In this document: in pieces, positions 24,220-35,131 of the stretch | How positions within the stretch are numbered: position 1 is the stretch's first letter | Layout: every line of letters starts with the position of its first letter | Position numbers and translations under genes: made by a program | Source of the DNA: Collybiopsis luxurians FD-317 M1 | Taxonomy: Eukaryota; Basidiomycota; Agaricomycetes; Agaricales; Omphalotaceae | DNA: 64,000 nucleotides | NCBI GenBank assembly: GCA_000827265.1 | Contig: KN834762.1 | Coordinates: 560,939 to 624,938 of the forward strand | Reading direction: 5' to 3' | The notes under the pieces: model-generated | Seen by the model: only the letters and a program-made list of their open reading frames with translations | What the model was told of the DNA's origin: nothing | The model's database searches: none

Positions 24220-24500
24220 CCCGGGTCCCCCAGGTGAGAACCATGCGGTGAGGTTCAGTTCTGGAGCATCATTTGTACAGAATTGGAAGTTTGCACTCAC
24301 GCTTCTGATGCGCCACCGCACCAATAGACTAAGAGGCCGGACTCGTCGCAGAGCTTGTGTGGACCACGAGCTTACACACACCAATTACACTGCGCTCTTT
24401 TGGTGCTGTATGTGGTGGTCGCCTCCCCATCCACCGCTACAATCTATCAAACATATAACACAATACAGACCATATCGCGCATAAACTCGTCTACGGTGCT
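24220..24500 (+). repeat. Array-associated repeat R, copy 2
   Basis: Same blocks as copy 1 at 21472-21720, with an inserted tgtcgcagagcttgtg-like stretch and a longer right end (cctccccatccaccgct, catataacacaatacagacc) shared with copies near 26900 and 37300. Copies 1 and 2 bracket the kinase-like pseudogene. Confidence 0.75.
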
Positions 24501-24854
24501 TCCCTCGTCTTCTGATCAGATGAGCAAGTAGAGCAAAAAATTCCCTGCCATGTTCCCTGAGTGAGTCTGCGCCTCGACACGATTTCGCTGTGCACCGGCA
24601 ATTATGTCACAATCTATCAAGCTTTATTCTGGCTTAAATTGCCTATGGCTTATGATACTCCCTACCTTGTTACAACTTATCAATCAATGTCTGTCCGACT
24701 TCTTGTACAGGGTGTGCCTTTATGTCTAACATTACTACATAGTCCTAAATCTATATCTATTTCCCCATTCCGCTCTTGAAACATCAGAAATGTCAGAAAT
24801 GCCAGTGGTGAGTCCGAGTCTTACAACGGGATCCGAGTTTTTTTTTCGCTATCG

Positions 24855-24966
24855 GCGACGGCACATAATCAAGAGGGGCAATATTTAAGTCTTACTGTTC
24901 TTCCCTCCCTCCCCTTTGCAAGCACGGAGCTCCAAATTATTCCTCTACATTGCTGCAACCGAAGGA
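24855..24966 (+). promoter_or_regulatory. Core promoter of seven-TM copy A
   Basis: Contains gcgacggcacataatcaag (24855-24873), an AATATTTAA box (24880-24888) about 80 nt before the ATG, then a pyrimidine tract (ttccctccctcccctttgca). The same order of elements precedes copies B, C, D and E. Confidence 0.6.
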
Positions 24967-26346
24967 ATGTCTATTCCCACCATTTACTCGCTTGCTCCAC
25001 TCATCACTGTCATAGTATGTACAACTTCTCTGTTTCATAATGTCCCTTGCTGCTCAACATATATCAGGTTGAATGTGTACTTTATGGTGAGTGCCATTCA
25101 TAGACTTGACTTCTTTTTACATGATTATCTTGATCATCCTCCCACTTCCAGGAGCTTATGTTGTAATTTTTGGGCTTGCAATATGGATTATGCCACAGAA
25201 GTTCGATGTCCCTTCTGTGAAGAAATTCCTTTTTCCAATTATTATAGCTTTATTTGTCCTCACTACAATCAACATTGCTTATGACCTTGTACTCGAAGTT
25301 TATGCCATACTGTATGCCATTTCCAGTCCCAAGGAAAAGGCATGGATAATTGCCGGGCAGTAAGTCTAGCAATCTGAGCTGTGAGACCCCTGGTTAATGA
25401 ATGCTGTATGTATCAGAATTATCAATCAAATTGCATTTCTCATTTCAGAGTGAGTCAAAGCCATTCAGTAACCTGCCATAAGCTTGTAGGCTGACCTGAT
25501 TTTTGAAGTATACTGGGTGATATAGTGCTGGTGCATGTTTCCTGCTCCATACTGGAAGTTGTTTAGGCTTACTTAGCACAGTTTTACCGTGTATACGCTG
25601 TGTGGGGATTTCAAAAGAAAATTCTTTTTCCCCTGCTCTTGATCTTACTTATTGCAAAAGGTATGTCTTTGATTATAATACAAGGATGCATGTTCCAACC
25701 AAATTTCCCCTTGAGCTTTTGAGATCATTTTTGGAGTCTACTATGCCAACTCAGGCTTTAGTGTGGGCTTGCTGGAGATAAAGTTATTGGTAACTTTCAC
25801 AGCCATAAATGCCTTTGCAAATTTATTAATGACTCTCTTGATTGGTATGTTCTTGCTGTTTCTTTTGCTGTAATAACTCTTTGACAAATAACCCTATTAG
25901 CTGGTCGAGTATGGTGGATATCCAGAGCACTTCAGATGGAATATACTTCCAGATTGAGGCCAGAGCCACAACGGCGCTGGTATCATAGAACTATTGCTAT
26001 CATGTGCGTCATAGTATCTGGAAAAAACAGCACTGTGTGGAATAGTGAATGCTGATTATCTGGCCTTTATATCCTGCAGTATAGAGTCTGGAGTCATTTA
26101 TCCAATTTATCTTATAGTGGTAGGGGGGTTACTACCACCGGTCTCCACATGTTTAGGGGTTATTTCCATTGTAAGTACCAGTACTTTGAATGAGGCAGGT
26201 CATGGTTGCAACATATTTTCACCTGACAGGGCCTTGCTCCTACTCTAATTGCACTACGAGTTGGATTAGGAAGCACCTATGACAACCAATCATTGTCTAC
26301 AATGAGACCCTCAGTTATTACATTTTCACTTCACACTGACCAGTGA
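24967..26346 (+). CDS. Seven-TM membrane protein, array copy A
   Basis: Basidiomycete seven-TM protein of unknown function. Ten exons thread in frame: 24967-25014, 25068-25086, 25152-25359, 25417-25449, 25509-25530, 25582-25660, 25716-25844, 25901-26003, 26080-26170 and 26230-26346 (849 nt, 282 aa). Seven hydrophobic segments; motifs GAYVVIFGLAIW, ILGDIVLFYRVYAVWG, AGRVWWISRALQ, ESGVIYPIYLIV and GLAPTLIALRVGLG. Compared with copy D the tail is cut short: a short out-of-phase insertion at about 26341 creates TGA and removes about 40 residues of Ser-rich C-terminus. The acceptor before exon 7 is TTGAG where the other copies have TTCAG. Otherwise intact. I do not recognise a characterised homologue. 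Confidence 0.75.
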
Positions 26347-26579
26347 CCCTCAAAGCGGCACAAATTATGTCCTATCATCCAGATCCATTGCTGAAGATGC
26401 CAGCCCAGGCTCAGTCAAAGCTGCCCATGAAAGGTAGACTGAAGTCATTTAAGTTAGTAGGTGCCTGCTATTGGATTTGGGGTATTGCATGTAACTACAT
26501 AAATTGTTCTTTAATTCTTACCCTTTACAATGGTATGTTCACAACCAACTTGGAATGAGATTACTTAGTGTTCCATTAA

Positions 26580-26720
26580 CAAAATTGTCACTGCAGTGAT
26601 TGTTTTCCAAAACAGGTAGGTGTCCAATGGAACAGATCAGCTTGGAAAATTAAAAACAGTCTATCACAGAATGTGCCAAAGAAGGCACCAAGGAAGATGC
26701 AGCATTTCTGCTTTTTGAGC
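26580..26720 (+). repeat. 3' flank of seven-TM unit A
   Basis: Matches the block (ttttccaaa, then taggtgtccaatgga and cagcctgga/aaa) found downstream of copies B (29935-30110), C (34826-35131), D (39525-39760) and E (41928-42230), and inverted at 63868-64000. No F-box remnant follows here. Confidence 0.6.
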
Positions 26721-26869
26721 TCAGCTTACTGGGTAACTTATTCCTTTTCTTTCTTTTTCATTTGAATGTGAGACATTCTGCCTCCTACCACAAGTTAGCC
26801 AGGGTCCGGCCAATTTGAATTTCAGAAGCACACCACTTAAGAAAATGCTTAACACACTGATTATGCACT

Positions 26870-27080
26870 ATGCTCTTTAGGTGCTGTATGTGGTGGTCAC
26901 CTCCCTGTCCACTGTCAGAACAAAATCAATCATATAATATAAGTAATACAGAACATATTGTGCATAAATTTGTCTTCACTGTTTCCCTTGTCCTCTGACC
27001 AGACCAGCATGTTGCACAGAAATTCTACCACCTAATACCCACTAAAATCCCAGCTCCTCTGAGTAGTTGGGGAGGTTGTC
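26870..27080 (+). repeat. Array-associated repeat R, CpG-depleted copy 3
   Basis: Aligns with 37270-37480 through gctgtatgtggtggtcacctcc, then gtgcataaa, cttgtcctctgaccagacca and taatacccactaaaa. Nearly every CG of the 37-kb copy is TG or CA here. Confidence 0.7.
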
Positions 27081-27530
27081 TTGATTCCAAAGAACCTCCC
27101 TGTTGCGTACCCTTTGAAGGTCCACACTTCAAAATAGTTTTGCTGTGGGCAAGCAATCAAGCTCTATTCAGGCTTTGATTGTTCAGTTGCCTATGGCTCA
27201 TTGTACTACCTCTCCCTCCCTATTACAAACATGAAACTCCAGTCTACCTTCCTGCAATACCACTACATCCTGACAGTTGGCACAAGACAGGACCATGCTG
27301 TGTAATCAGTAACTATCAATAACTTATGTTTGTCCTTACAAGTTATTCACTTCCTTGGCTTCCTGTGCAGTATAGTTTTACATGTAAGATTGATTATCTC
27401 TTGCTGATCTTTATTCTTGAATTCAAGACCTCTGTCATGATGGCCTTCAGCTTTTGAAACAATACTAGATGTCAGAGGCAAGTCTCACATTCATCTTGGT
27501 AATCTGAGTTTTTTTTGCCAGGGTGATTTG
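27081..27530. other. CpG-poor spacer upstream of copy B
   Basis: Continues the upstream part of the repeat unit; it corresponds loosely to 24500-24855 and 37480-37800 (gtgggcaagcaatcaagctctattc). No coding sequence. Confidence 0.45.
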
Positions 27531-27634
27531 TGAGGCAATATTTAAGACCAATTTAAGACTCATTGTTCTTCCCTCCCTCCCCTTTGCAAATATAAAGCTC
27601 TGGACTAGTCCTTCCCATTGCTGCAACCTAATGA

Positions 27635-29789
27635 ATGCCGGTTCCCACAAGTGATTTGCTTTATCAACTCATCATTGTCAAGATATGTACGGTGTCTCTG
27701 TTTCACCCCACTACTCAAAATATATCAGGTCAAATGTGTACTCTACAGTGAGTGCCATTTGTAGGCTTACTTCTCTGCACATGATTATCTTGATCTTCAC
27801 TTTCAGGAGTCTATGTTGTAATTTTTGGGCTTGCAATGTGGATCATGCCTCAGAAATTCAATGTCCCCTCTGTGAAGAAATTCCTCTTTCCAATAATTAT
27901 AGCTTTATTTGTACTCACTACAATCAACATTGCTTATAATCTTGTGGTCCAAGCTTATGCCATACTGTACACCACTTTGAATCCCAGCAAAAAAGTGTGG
28001 ACTGCTGGACAGTAAGTCTAGTAATTGAGTTATCAGACCCTTTGTTAATGAACATTGTATATATTAGGTTTATCCCCACAATTGAATGTCTCATTTTATG
28101 AGTCCAGAATGTAATGGAGGAATCGTCTTGCCAGGGGACTTGACCATTTTCCCACGGTCTTTCACAGCTCGATATATTGAATTTTATCCCTGTATTTGGA
28201 CTTGTCACTGTTTGTGACTTGTGTTATTTGTGTGACTTTCCAACCATCACAATCTCCTTCCTCCATTTCCCTCTGTGCTTTCTCATGTAGCTCCATGCAC
28301 CCTCCCCTCTTATTGCCCTTTCTCCTGCTCCCTTTAATTTTTAACCTTTTTTTTTTTTTTCTTTCTCTTTGCTATGTCACCACTTCTTGACATCTATTCT
28401 CCATCACTTGGCTGTTGTTCTCTTCCTGTCATCTTTGCTGTTCCTGCCATCAAGAGAATGGCAGTAAAGGGCAAACACCTGAGAATCTCCCTTAGGAAAT
28501 CACTTTTTTTGGCTATCCCAAAAGGGTATCTGATCAACTATCACTCCCACCCACTTAGTGTCAAACCCTGGCTAGAGCTTGATTTGAAGCTCCTCTTTTG
28601 TATTACTACACTCCTGCTATGTATCTGAATGTGTAGGATCCAACAGGTACAAAATGGCCAAGTACCAGAGGGTGGCTGACTTGTGGGTAAGCAATAGTAT
28701 TTCAAACTTGTATGTCAGTATAAGTGTCTGGACTCGTAGATGCCACACGCCCAGCACAATGGCCCACATCCCCCAAGTTGGAGTGAGTTGAAGCCATTCA
28801 GTAACCTGTTCTAAGCTTGTATATTTTGAAGTATACTGGGTGATATAGTCCTGGTGTGTGTTTCCCACTCCTTCCTGGCAGTTGCTCAGGCTCACTTAGC
28901 ATAGTTTTACTGTGTACAGGCTGTTTGGAAATTTCAAAAGAAAACTACTTTTCCTCTGCTCCTGATTGTGATTGTTGTGAATTGAGTATAATACAAGGAT
29001 GCATTTCCAGCCCAATTTCCCCTTCAGCTGTTGGTTTCATTAATGCAGTCATGGTTCTGCAGCCCCACAATGCCAACTTCAGTAATAAAGTAATGCACTT
29101 TCTGGAGATGAAACAGTCAAAGGTGTTCATAACTTTCACAGTCATAAATGCCTTTGCAGATATGTCAATGACTCTCTTGATTGGTATGCCTTTGCCATTC
29201 TCTCTCTGTAATGACTCTTTGACAGATAATCCTATTAGCTTGTCAAGTATGGTGGATATCCAGACCACTTCAGATGGAATGCACTTCTGGATTGGAGCCA
29301 GGGCCACAACAGCGCTGGTATCATAGAGCAATTGCTATCATGTGCATTTATATCCAAAGAAACAGCCTGTGTTGCATGGCAAATACTAATTGTCCAGCCT
29401 TTACACAGTATAGAGTCCAGAGTCATTTATCCAATAATTCTTCTAGTTGAAGGGGGGTTAATACTGCTGAACTGCACAACCTTGGCAGCCATCTCTGTTG
29501 TGAGTGCCAATACTTTGAATGAGACAGGTCATGGTTGTGACATATTTTTCACCTGGCAGAGCCTCACTCCTACTTTAATTGCAGTACAAGTTGGATTAGG
29601 AAATGCCTACAACAATCAATCATTGTCTACAATGGGACCCTCGGCATTATATTCTCACCTCACACTGACTCTCAGAGAAACATAAATTATGCTCTTGATG
29701 AAGCATTGGTATTACCTAGATCCATTGCTGAAGATGCCAGCCCACGCTCAGTTGAAGATGCCCATGAAAAGTTGACTGAGGTCATATAA
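27635..29789 (+). pseudogene. Seven-TM array copy B, broken by insertion
   Basis: Homologous to copies A and D. Exon 3 (from about 27808 to 28011) is open: VYVVIFGLAMWIMPQKFNVP. The first donor is damaged (gatatgt instead of ggtatgt, near 27683). About 680 bp are inserted in the fourth exon/intron (28100-28780). Exon 7 is diverged and out of frame (about 29022-29180). The tail exon (from about 29563) ends LTLTLRET, not the D-type tail. Cassette-level homology runs to the TAA at 29787-29789. Strongly CpG-depleted. Confidence 0.8.
28100..28780. mobile_element. Insertion of about 680 bp in copy B, origin unknown
   Basis: Unit sequence stops near 28100 and resumes with gagtgagttgaagcc near 28781. 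Near its ends the insert carries the inverted pair GAGTCCAGA (28100-28108) and TCTGGACTC (28727-28735), and a possible GAGT duplication at the two junctions. No transposase or other coding frame is visible. It contains a T run near 28350. It could be a non-autonomous DNA element or filler DNA. Confidence 0.45.
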
Positions 29790-30111
29790 GTTAGTAGTTA
29801 CCTGAATTGGAGTGTTGCATGTTACTACATGACCTATTCTTTGATTCTTACTCTTTACTATGGCATGTTAACAACTTCATAGGTAGAACTTGAAAGTTGA
29901 AATCAGATTAACATTCTATTTGCAAAGTTGTCACCACAGTGACCATCTTCCAAAACAGGTAGGTGTCCAGCGGACCAGGCCAGCCTGAAAAGTAAAGAAA
30001 AGTCCACACAGAAGGTGCCAAGGAAGGCACAGCATTCCTGATTCTCAAGAATAAAGTTTCCAGCTCAGTGGACAAGCCATTCCAGTATTCACCAATAAGC
30101 AAACAAACATT

Positions 30112-30224
30112 CTAGTACATATTCCACAAGTCATCCCAATTTGCCCTCACATCACCAATTATCCATTCCATCTCCCAGCCTGTAGGCTTCCCAGTCTCAT
30201 TTTGCTGTTTACTACTACTGCCAG
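30112..30224 (-). pseudogene. Remnant of F-box gene last exon after copy B
   Basis: Matches 42231-42345, the C-terminal exon of the intact F-box gene (ctagtacatattccacaa, then tgccctcacatcacc and ccattcc-tctcccagcc). The rest of the gene is missing. Confidence 0.7.
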
Positions 30225-32950
30225 ACTTGGCTTATCCTTGACACAGCTGAGCGCTGAGCAGTGAGCATCTTTAATACAGGGATTATTGATGAGGCAAACT
30301 GTGGCACTGCAGGCACATTGAGACTGAAGGAACCCAGACTTGGTGAACCATGTCTGGAATACTATTTGGCTTATTTTAAGTCCAAATTGGCAACTCATTA
30401 AACCGGCCCAATCAAGCTCAAATAGGTAATTTGGCATGTGATTATATAGAATTTCTTGCAATCTTTTCATGCCGCATGTACAAGTAATGACCCTCATCAC
30501 AACTTTAATAATCATCAGCCTTACTGGATATGCTGCAATGTCTACTGTATAGGTAGACAATGAGGATGTCAAAACAGAGCTAGCCATGCTGCTGGAGGTA
30601 CGAGAGAGGGCACAGGAAGGTGTAACAACTTCAGCACTTTTTGCCTACTGATTTGTCTTCCTATTGTTTCTCCTCGATGCTTGCTACTTCCATATTTAAT
30701 ACAGTTGTTTATCTCATTGCCATTTGCTACTCTAAGTTCCATCACCTGTACAAAGGAACTTTATCCCACTGGTCTAGAATAATTTCTTTTCATGTTCAAG
30801 AATTGAGTCTGAAGCTGTAACTTTTTCATCTTTCACTTGTATATAACCAAGTAGTGCCGGCGGGCGGCAGAGCCTGCTACTTGAAATGGGCAATGCCCAT
30901 ATATGACTCTCTATCTTCAAGTGACATCAGTCCTGATTTCACTGTCTGTCATAAACCGTCCAAGCAAGAAACCATCCAAACATTCAAATTGGCAAGCAAA
31001 TGTTACAAAACCGGCGCTACAGACTTGCATCATATCAAATCTATGATGTGTTCCAGCAGATGTGATGCATTCAGCTGGACACATGCATCATAAAAATCCT
31101 GTCCAAGCACAATGTCAAGAGCAAGTGGGCAATGCCACAAATGAAAAGTCAGAGGAACCGTATACGCTGGATGTTGTTGCAGCACATTGAACAGAGTGTT
31201 CCATATTTCGAGACCAAGGTCACACATGGAGGCCCTGTGGACAAAATTGCACGAAAGAAGAGAATGAGCAAGATGCAAGCTGTACATGACTCGAGTGACA
31301 TGTGAAGAAACAGTAAAAGATAAGCCAGACATATGAAAAACAAATGAAGAGAGGCAAGCTAGCTAGATTGCCTTGAGAGGAGTATGTAATCTGGGTCATG
31401 ACATAAGCAGTCCAAAATAGGCAAGAATGATCCTTTGGCCAGACTTCAACTTCGGAAAGGGTCCACCTCTAAAACCCACTACTTAAAAGTAGTGGGAATA
31501 TGCGACATGAATGTGTGTAGATTCCTGATTATATCTCCTCTGCTTGTTATCTCTTTGTTTCAGACTTGATGATGTCCCGAGTCCTTGCAGAAAGCTGGTG
31601 GGTGGTGGCGATAGTGCATATTATGCTAAGCATGGAACATTCAATGGCCTTACAAATATAAAATATGCTGGATGGAGTACTGCTCCAGGAGCTGCATCCA
31701 GTGGACCTTACCCATTTTGCTCCTTCTAATCTGTTCTTTGTAAAATAGTAGATTGCTGAAAGGTTGATGGAATACATTTGCAGGACAATTGAAAAAGAAA
31801 AAAAAGCAAAACCGGCAGTTTGAACCCTCGCTGGCTTGGCAAAAGGTTTATGTATCAAAAAGAAAATTCACAGTGAACATAACTACTAGTAAACTATGCG
31901 CTTCATTATTTATTATTTTTACCGGCCCGATTCCAGACATGTAACCAAAGCCGAGCAGTGAGCACTCTTGGCTAGTTGATTGCACTTTGATATATATGGT
32001 TAGCTGTGAAGCTTAGGTTAGTGTCATGAGAAATGCATTTAAATTTTTATGTTTGTTTTGATATTATGGATGCAAGTTGCCTATTTGCACAAAATTTTGA
32101 ACATTTTCGTCCATTTGTTGCATACAAGACCCTCCCTTCCCTTCAGTCAGAGTTGAAGATTGAAGGTGACGTGTGTCGGGAACTGACCCAAGGCAACCTC
32201 ATCTGCCCAAATGGATAATGAGCCGAAATCAACTCATATCAGAACCATGACTTCTGCTATGGTCTTCAGCTTTTGAAACAATACTGGCAGTCAGAGTGCG
32301 CATTTCAAAAGTTGATTTAGAGGTTGATTCAAAATCGGAGAATCAACTGCCGAAACAACTGAAACAAAACAGATCATTGAAGCAACTCTAGTAGTCGCTT
32401 CGAACTGCCTGAATCAACTAGAACAACTTTTTACATTTACGAGTCATGACCACATAGAATTGGATAATAGTACAATACCATAATTTTTCTTTTAAAATTT
32501 ACTGAAAGTCAGTGCTACATATACAGAAGACTATACAAACTGTATGGCTTCCAATGCCAGCACTACAAGTCAACCAAAAGCAGGTCTAAATGTGGAAACT
32601 AGGACACCAAAAAAGAGCCCAACAAAGCTGCTGCCAGTAGATAGCACACTCAAAAGGCTCAGGGTACAGGCAGGAAAAAGAGTGGTGAAGATGGCAAGGA
32701 AAAGGTCCTAGAGACTAAGTACAAGTACAACATATCTAAAAATGGCACTGAAACAAATGGTGAATCAAAAGTAAAAATATGCGGTCAAAGTTGAAGCCAT
32801 ATTTGAACCCGATTTGGCCCAACCGAATCAACTCCAGAATCAATTACCGAAACACAAACTCTGAATGCCACTAATGCTCAATGTCAGAAGTGACTCTTCC
32901 ATTCATTAAAGTGATCCGAGTTTCTTTGTCAGGATGACTCTCAACAATAG
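30225..32950. other. 2.7 kb AT-rich, CpG-poor region without a recognised gene
   Basis: No supported gene. Minus-strand frame 31030-31332 has a faint retroelement-protease flavour (LDIVLGQDFYDAC) that I do not accept as a call. Two stretches (30245-30275 and 31955-31985) share gagcagtgagca. From about 32230 the sequence rejoins the unit (tctgctatggtcttcagcttttgaaacaatactggcagtcagag-like block, split with other unit copies at 27430 and 40030). Mostly decayed repeat DNA. Confidence 0.4.
31475..31496. other. Perfect 10-bp inverted repeat
   Basis: Arms CCCACTACTT and AAGTAGTGGG are separated by AA, in otherwise unannotated sequence. Could be a hairpin or chance. Confidence 0.5.
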
Positions 32951-33022
32951 CACATAATCGAGTGAGGCTGTATTTAAGACTCATTGTTCTTTCTCTCCTT
33001 CCCCATTGCTGCAGCTTAAGGA

Positions 33023-34702
33023 ATGTCAGCTCCCACAAGTTATTTGCATCTTCATCTCATCTGCATCATGGTATGTACAACTTCTCTGTTTCATAATATC
33101 CCCCGTGGCTCAACATATATCAGGTCGAATGTGTACTCTATGATGCGTGCCATTCATAGACTTGACTTAGAGCTCTGCACATGATTATCTTGATTTCAGG
33201 AGTTTATGTTGTAATATTTGGGCTTGCAATGTGGATCATGCCTCGGAAATTTGATGTACCCTCTGTGAAGAAATTTCTCTTTCCAGTTATTATATTTCTA
33301 TTTGTCCTCACTACAATCAACACTGCTTATAATCTTGTGGTCAAAGCTTATACCATACTGTACATCACTTCCAATCCCAAGTGAAAGATGTGGATAATTG
33401 CTGGAATGTAAGTCTAGCAATCTGAATTGTCAGACCCTTGTTAACAAATGCTATATTCATTAGATTCATCAGCGAAACCACATTTCTCATTTCGGAGTGA
33501 GTCGAAACCAATCAGTAGCCTGTCCTCAGCTCAAAGGCCAATTGTAATTTTTGAAGTATATTGGGTGATATAGTCCTGGTGCATGTTTTCCCACTCCCTA
33601 CAGGCAGTTGCTCAGGCATCACAAAAAGTGATGATAATAGGTGGTAGAAGGTAGAGGAATGCCAGACAGGTAAGCTCAGATATTGCCAGGTATTCCTAGG
33701 TATTTGTCAATGTTCCTATATATGACAATATATTCCTTACCTTTACATTCCTATTTTTGTCACTTTCTGTGATGGGCTCACTTGGCATAGTTTTACCATG
33801 TATATGCTGTTTGGGGATTTCAAAAGAAAATCCTGTTTCCTCTGCTTCTGATATTACCTGTCACAAAAGGTATGTCTTTGAGTGTAACATGTTACACAAA
33901 CATGCATTTCCAACCCCATTTCCCCTTCAGCTTTTGGAATTATTTCTGTAGTCTACTATGCCAACTTTAGTAAAAAAGCAGTGTACTTTCTGGATATGAA
34001 GATGTATGCAGCTGTAAATGTGTTCGCAAATATGTTAATGACTCTCTTGATTGGTATGCCCTTACTACTGTTCTCTCTGTAATAACTCTTGACAGATAAT
34101 CCTATTAGCCAGTCGGATATGGTGGATATCCAGAGGACTTCAGATGGAATGCCCTCTAACTGGATTGAAGCCAGGGCCACAACGGCCCTGGTATCATAAC
34201 ACAATTGCTATCATGTGCGTTGATATCTGAACACACAGCTTCTCTCAAATAGCAAATAAGTACCGACTATCCACTGCAGTATAGAGTCTGGAGTCATTTA
34301 TCCAATATATCTTATAGTGGCATTGGGGTCACTACCATACTTCACCAGTATAGCAAATGCTGTATCCTATTCTATCCCACCGCTGGCATTCACAAGCTTA
34401 GGAGTCATTTCCATGGTAGGTGCCAATATTTGAATGAAGCAGGTCATGGTTGTGACATATTTTCCACCTAACAGGGCCTGGCACCTATGTTGATTGCCGT
34501 ACAAGTTGGACTAGGAAGCGCCTACAACAACCAATCATTATCTACAATGGAAAGCTCAGCTGTCATATTCCCGCCTCACACTGACACTCAGAGAAGCACA
34601 AACTATGTCCATGATGATGCATTGATATCATCTAGAACCATCACTGAAGACAATGCAAACTTAGCCAAAGACACCCATGAGAAGTTGGCTGAGGTTGTTT
34701 AA
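33023..34702 (+). pseudogene. Seven-TM array copy C, inactivated
   Basis: Starts MSAPTSYLHL. The second donor is lost (tatgatgcg where copies A, D and E have tatggtgag, near 33141). Exon 3 has a premature TGA at 33382-33384 (copies A/D have a lysine or glutamate codon there). A 158-bp MITE-like element sits in the intron before exon 6. Exon 7 carries a deletion relative to D (near 33990). The last exon (about 34476-34702) remains open and D-like (STNYVHDDALISSRTITEDN). Followed by a convergent F-box pseudogene. Confidence 0.82.
33617..33774. mobile_element. 158-bp MITE-like element inside copy C
   Basis: Precisely interrupts the unit sequence (other copies read ctcaggctcactt). Terminal inverted repeats are CATCACAAAAAGTGA at the left and TCACTTTCTGTGATG at the right (14 of 15 complementary). 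The element has no coding capacity, an internal sub-repeat (ccaggtattcctaggtatttg) and a GG duplication at the junctions. The length and TIRs fit a miniature inverted-repeat element. Confidence 0.75.
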
Positions 34703-34825
34703 ACTACTATATACCTGGTCCTGTAGTGCTATATGCTATTACATGCACTGTTGTTCAATTATAGCATGCTCATAATTTCATAGATAGGACTTGAAACTAG
34801 CATCCTATTTATGTGGTTGTCAACA

Positions 34826-35131
34826 CGGTGACCATTTTCCAAATTCACGGCTCCCTGTTTGATGGTACTTGTAAGAGCTACAAAGAGAAGAAAGAAAAGA
34901 TCATTCTCCAATGCTGGTGGGTGTCCAGTGGAACAGAAACTAAAAGCTCGAGCGAGGTAGGAGGGTAAAAAGCCAATTGAACATTCAAGAAGCTTTGAAT
35001 TGGCCAGCCTGGAAAGTACAGCAGGCGGCGCCAAGGAAGGCATTGCATTCCTAATTCTTGAGGATAAAATTCCCAGCTCGGCGGACGGCCCATTAAACTT
35101 ATTCAGTATTCACCAAAAGCAAACAAACGTT
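34826..35131 (+). repeat. 3' flank of seven-TM unit C
   Basis: Near-identical to 41928-42230 (accattttccaaatt, gcggctccctg, gagctacaaagag, ggtgtccagtgg, acattcaagaagctttgaa). Confidence 0.7.

Noticed and set aside
24916..25284. A 122-codon frame covering the first exons of seven-TM copy A and similar frames in copies B and D
   Set aside because: They run through introns in the wrong frame; the 10-exon models give coherent membrane segments.
31030..31332. Minus-strand frame with a faint retroelement aspartic-protease look (LDIVLGQDFYDAC)
   Set aside because: Too short, no DTG/DSG catalytic motif, no flanking reverse transcriptase or LTR pair visible.
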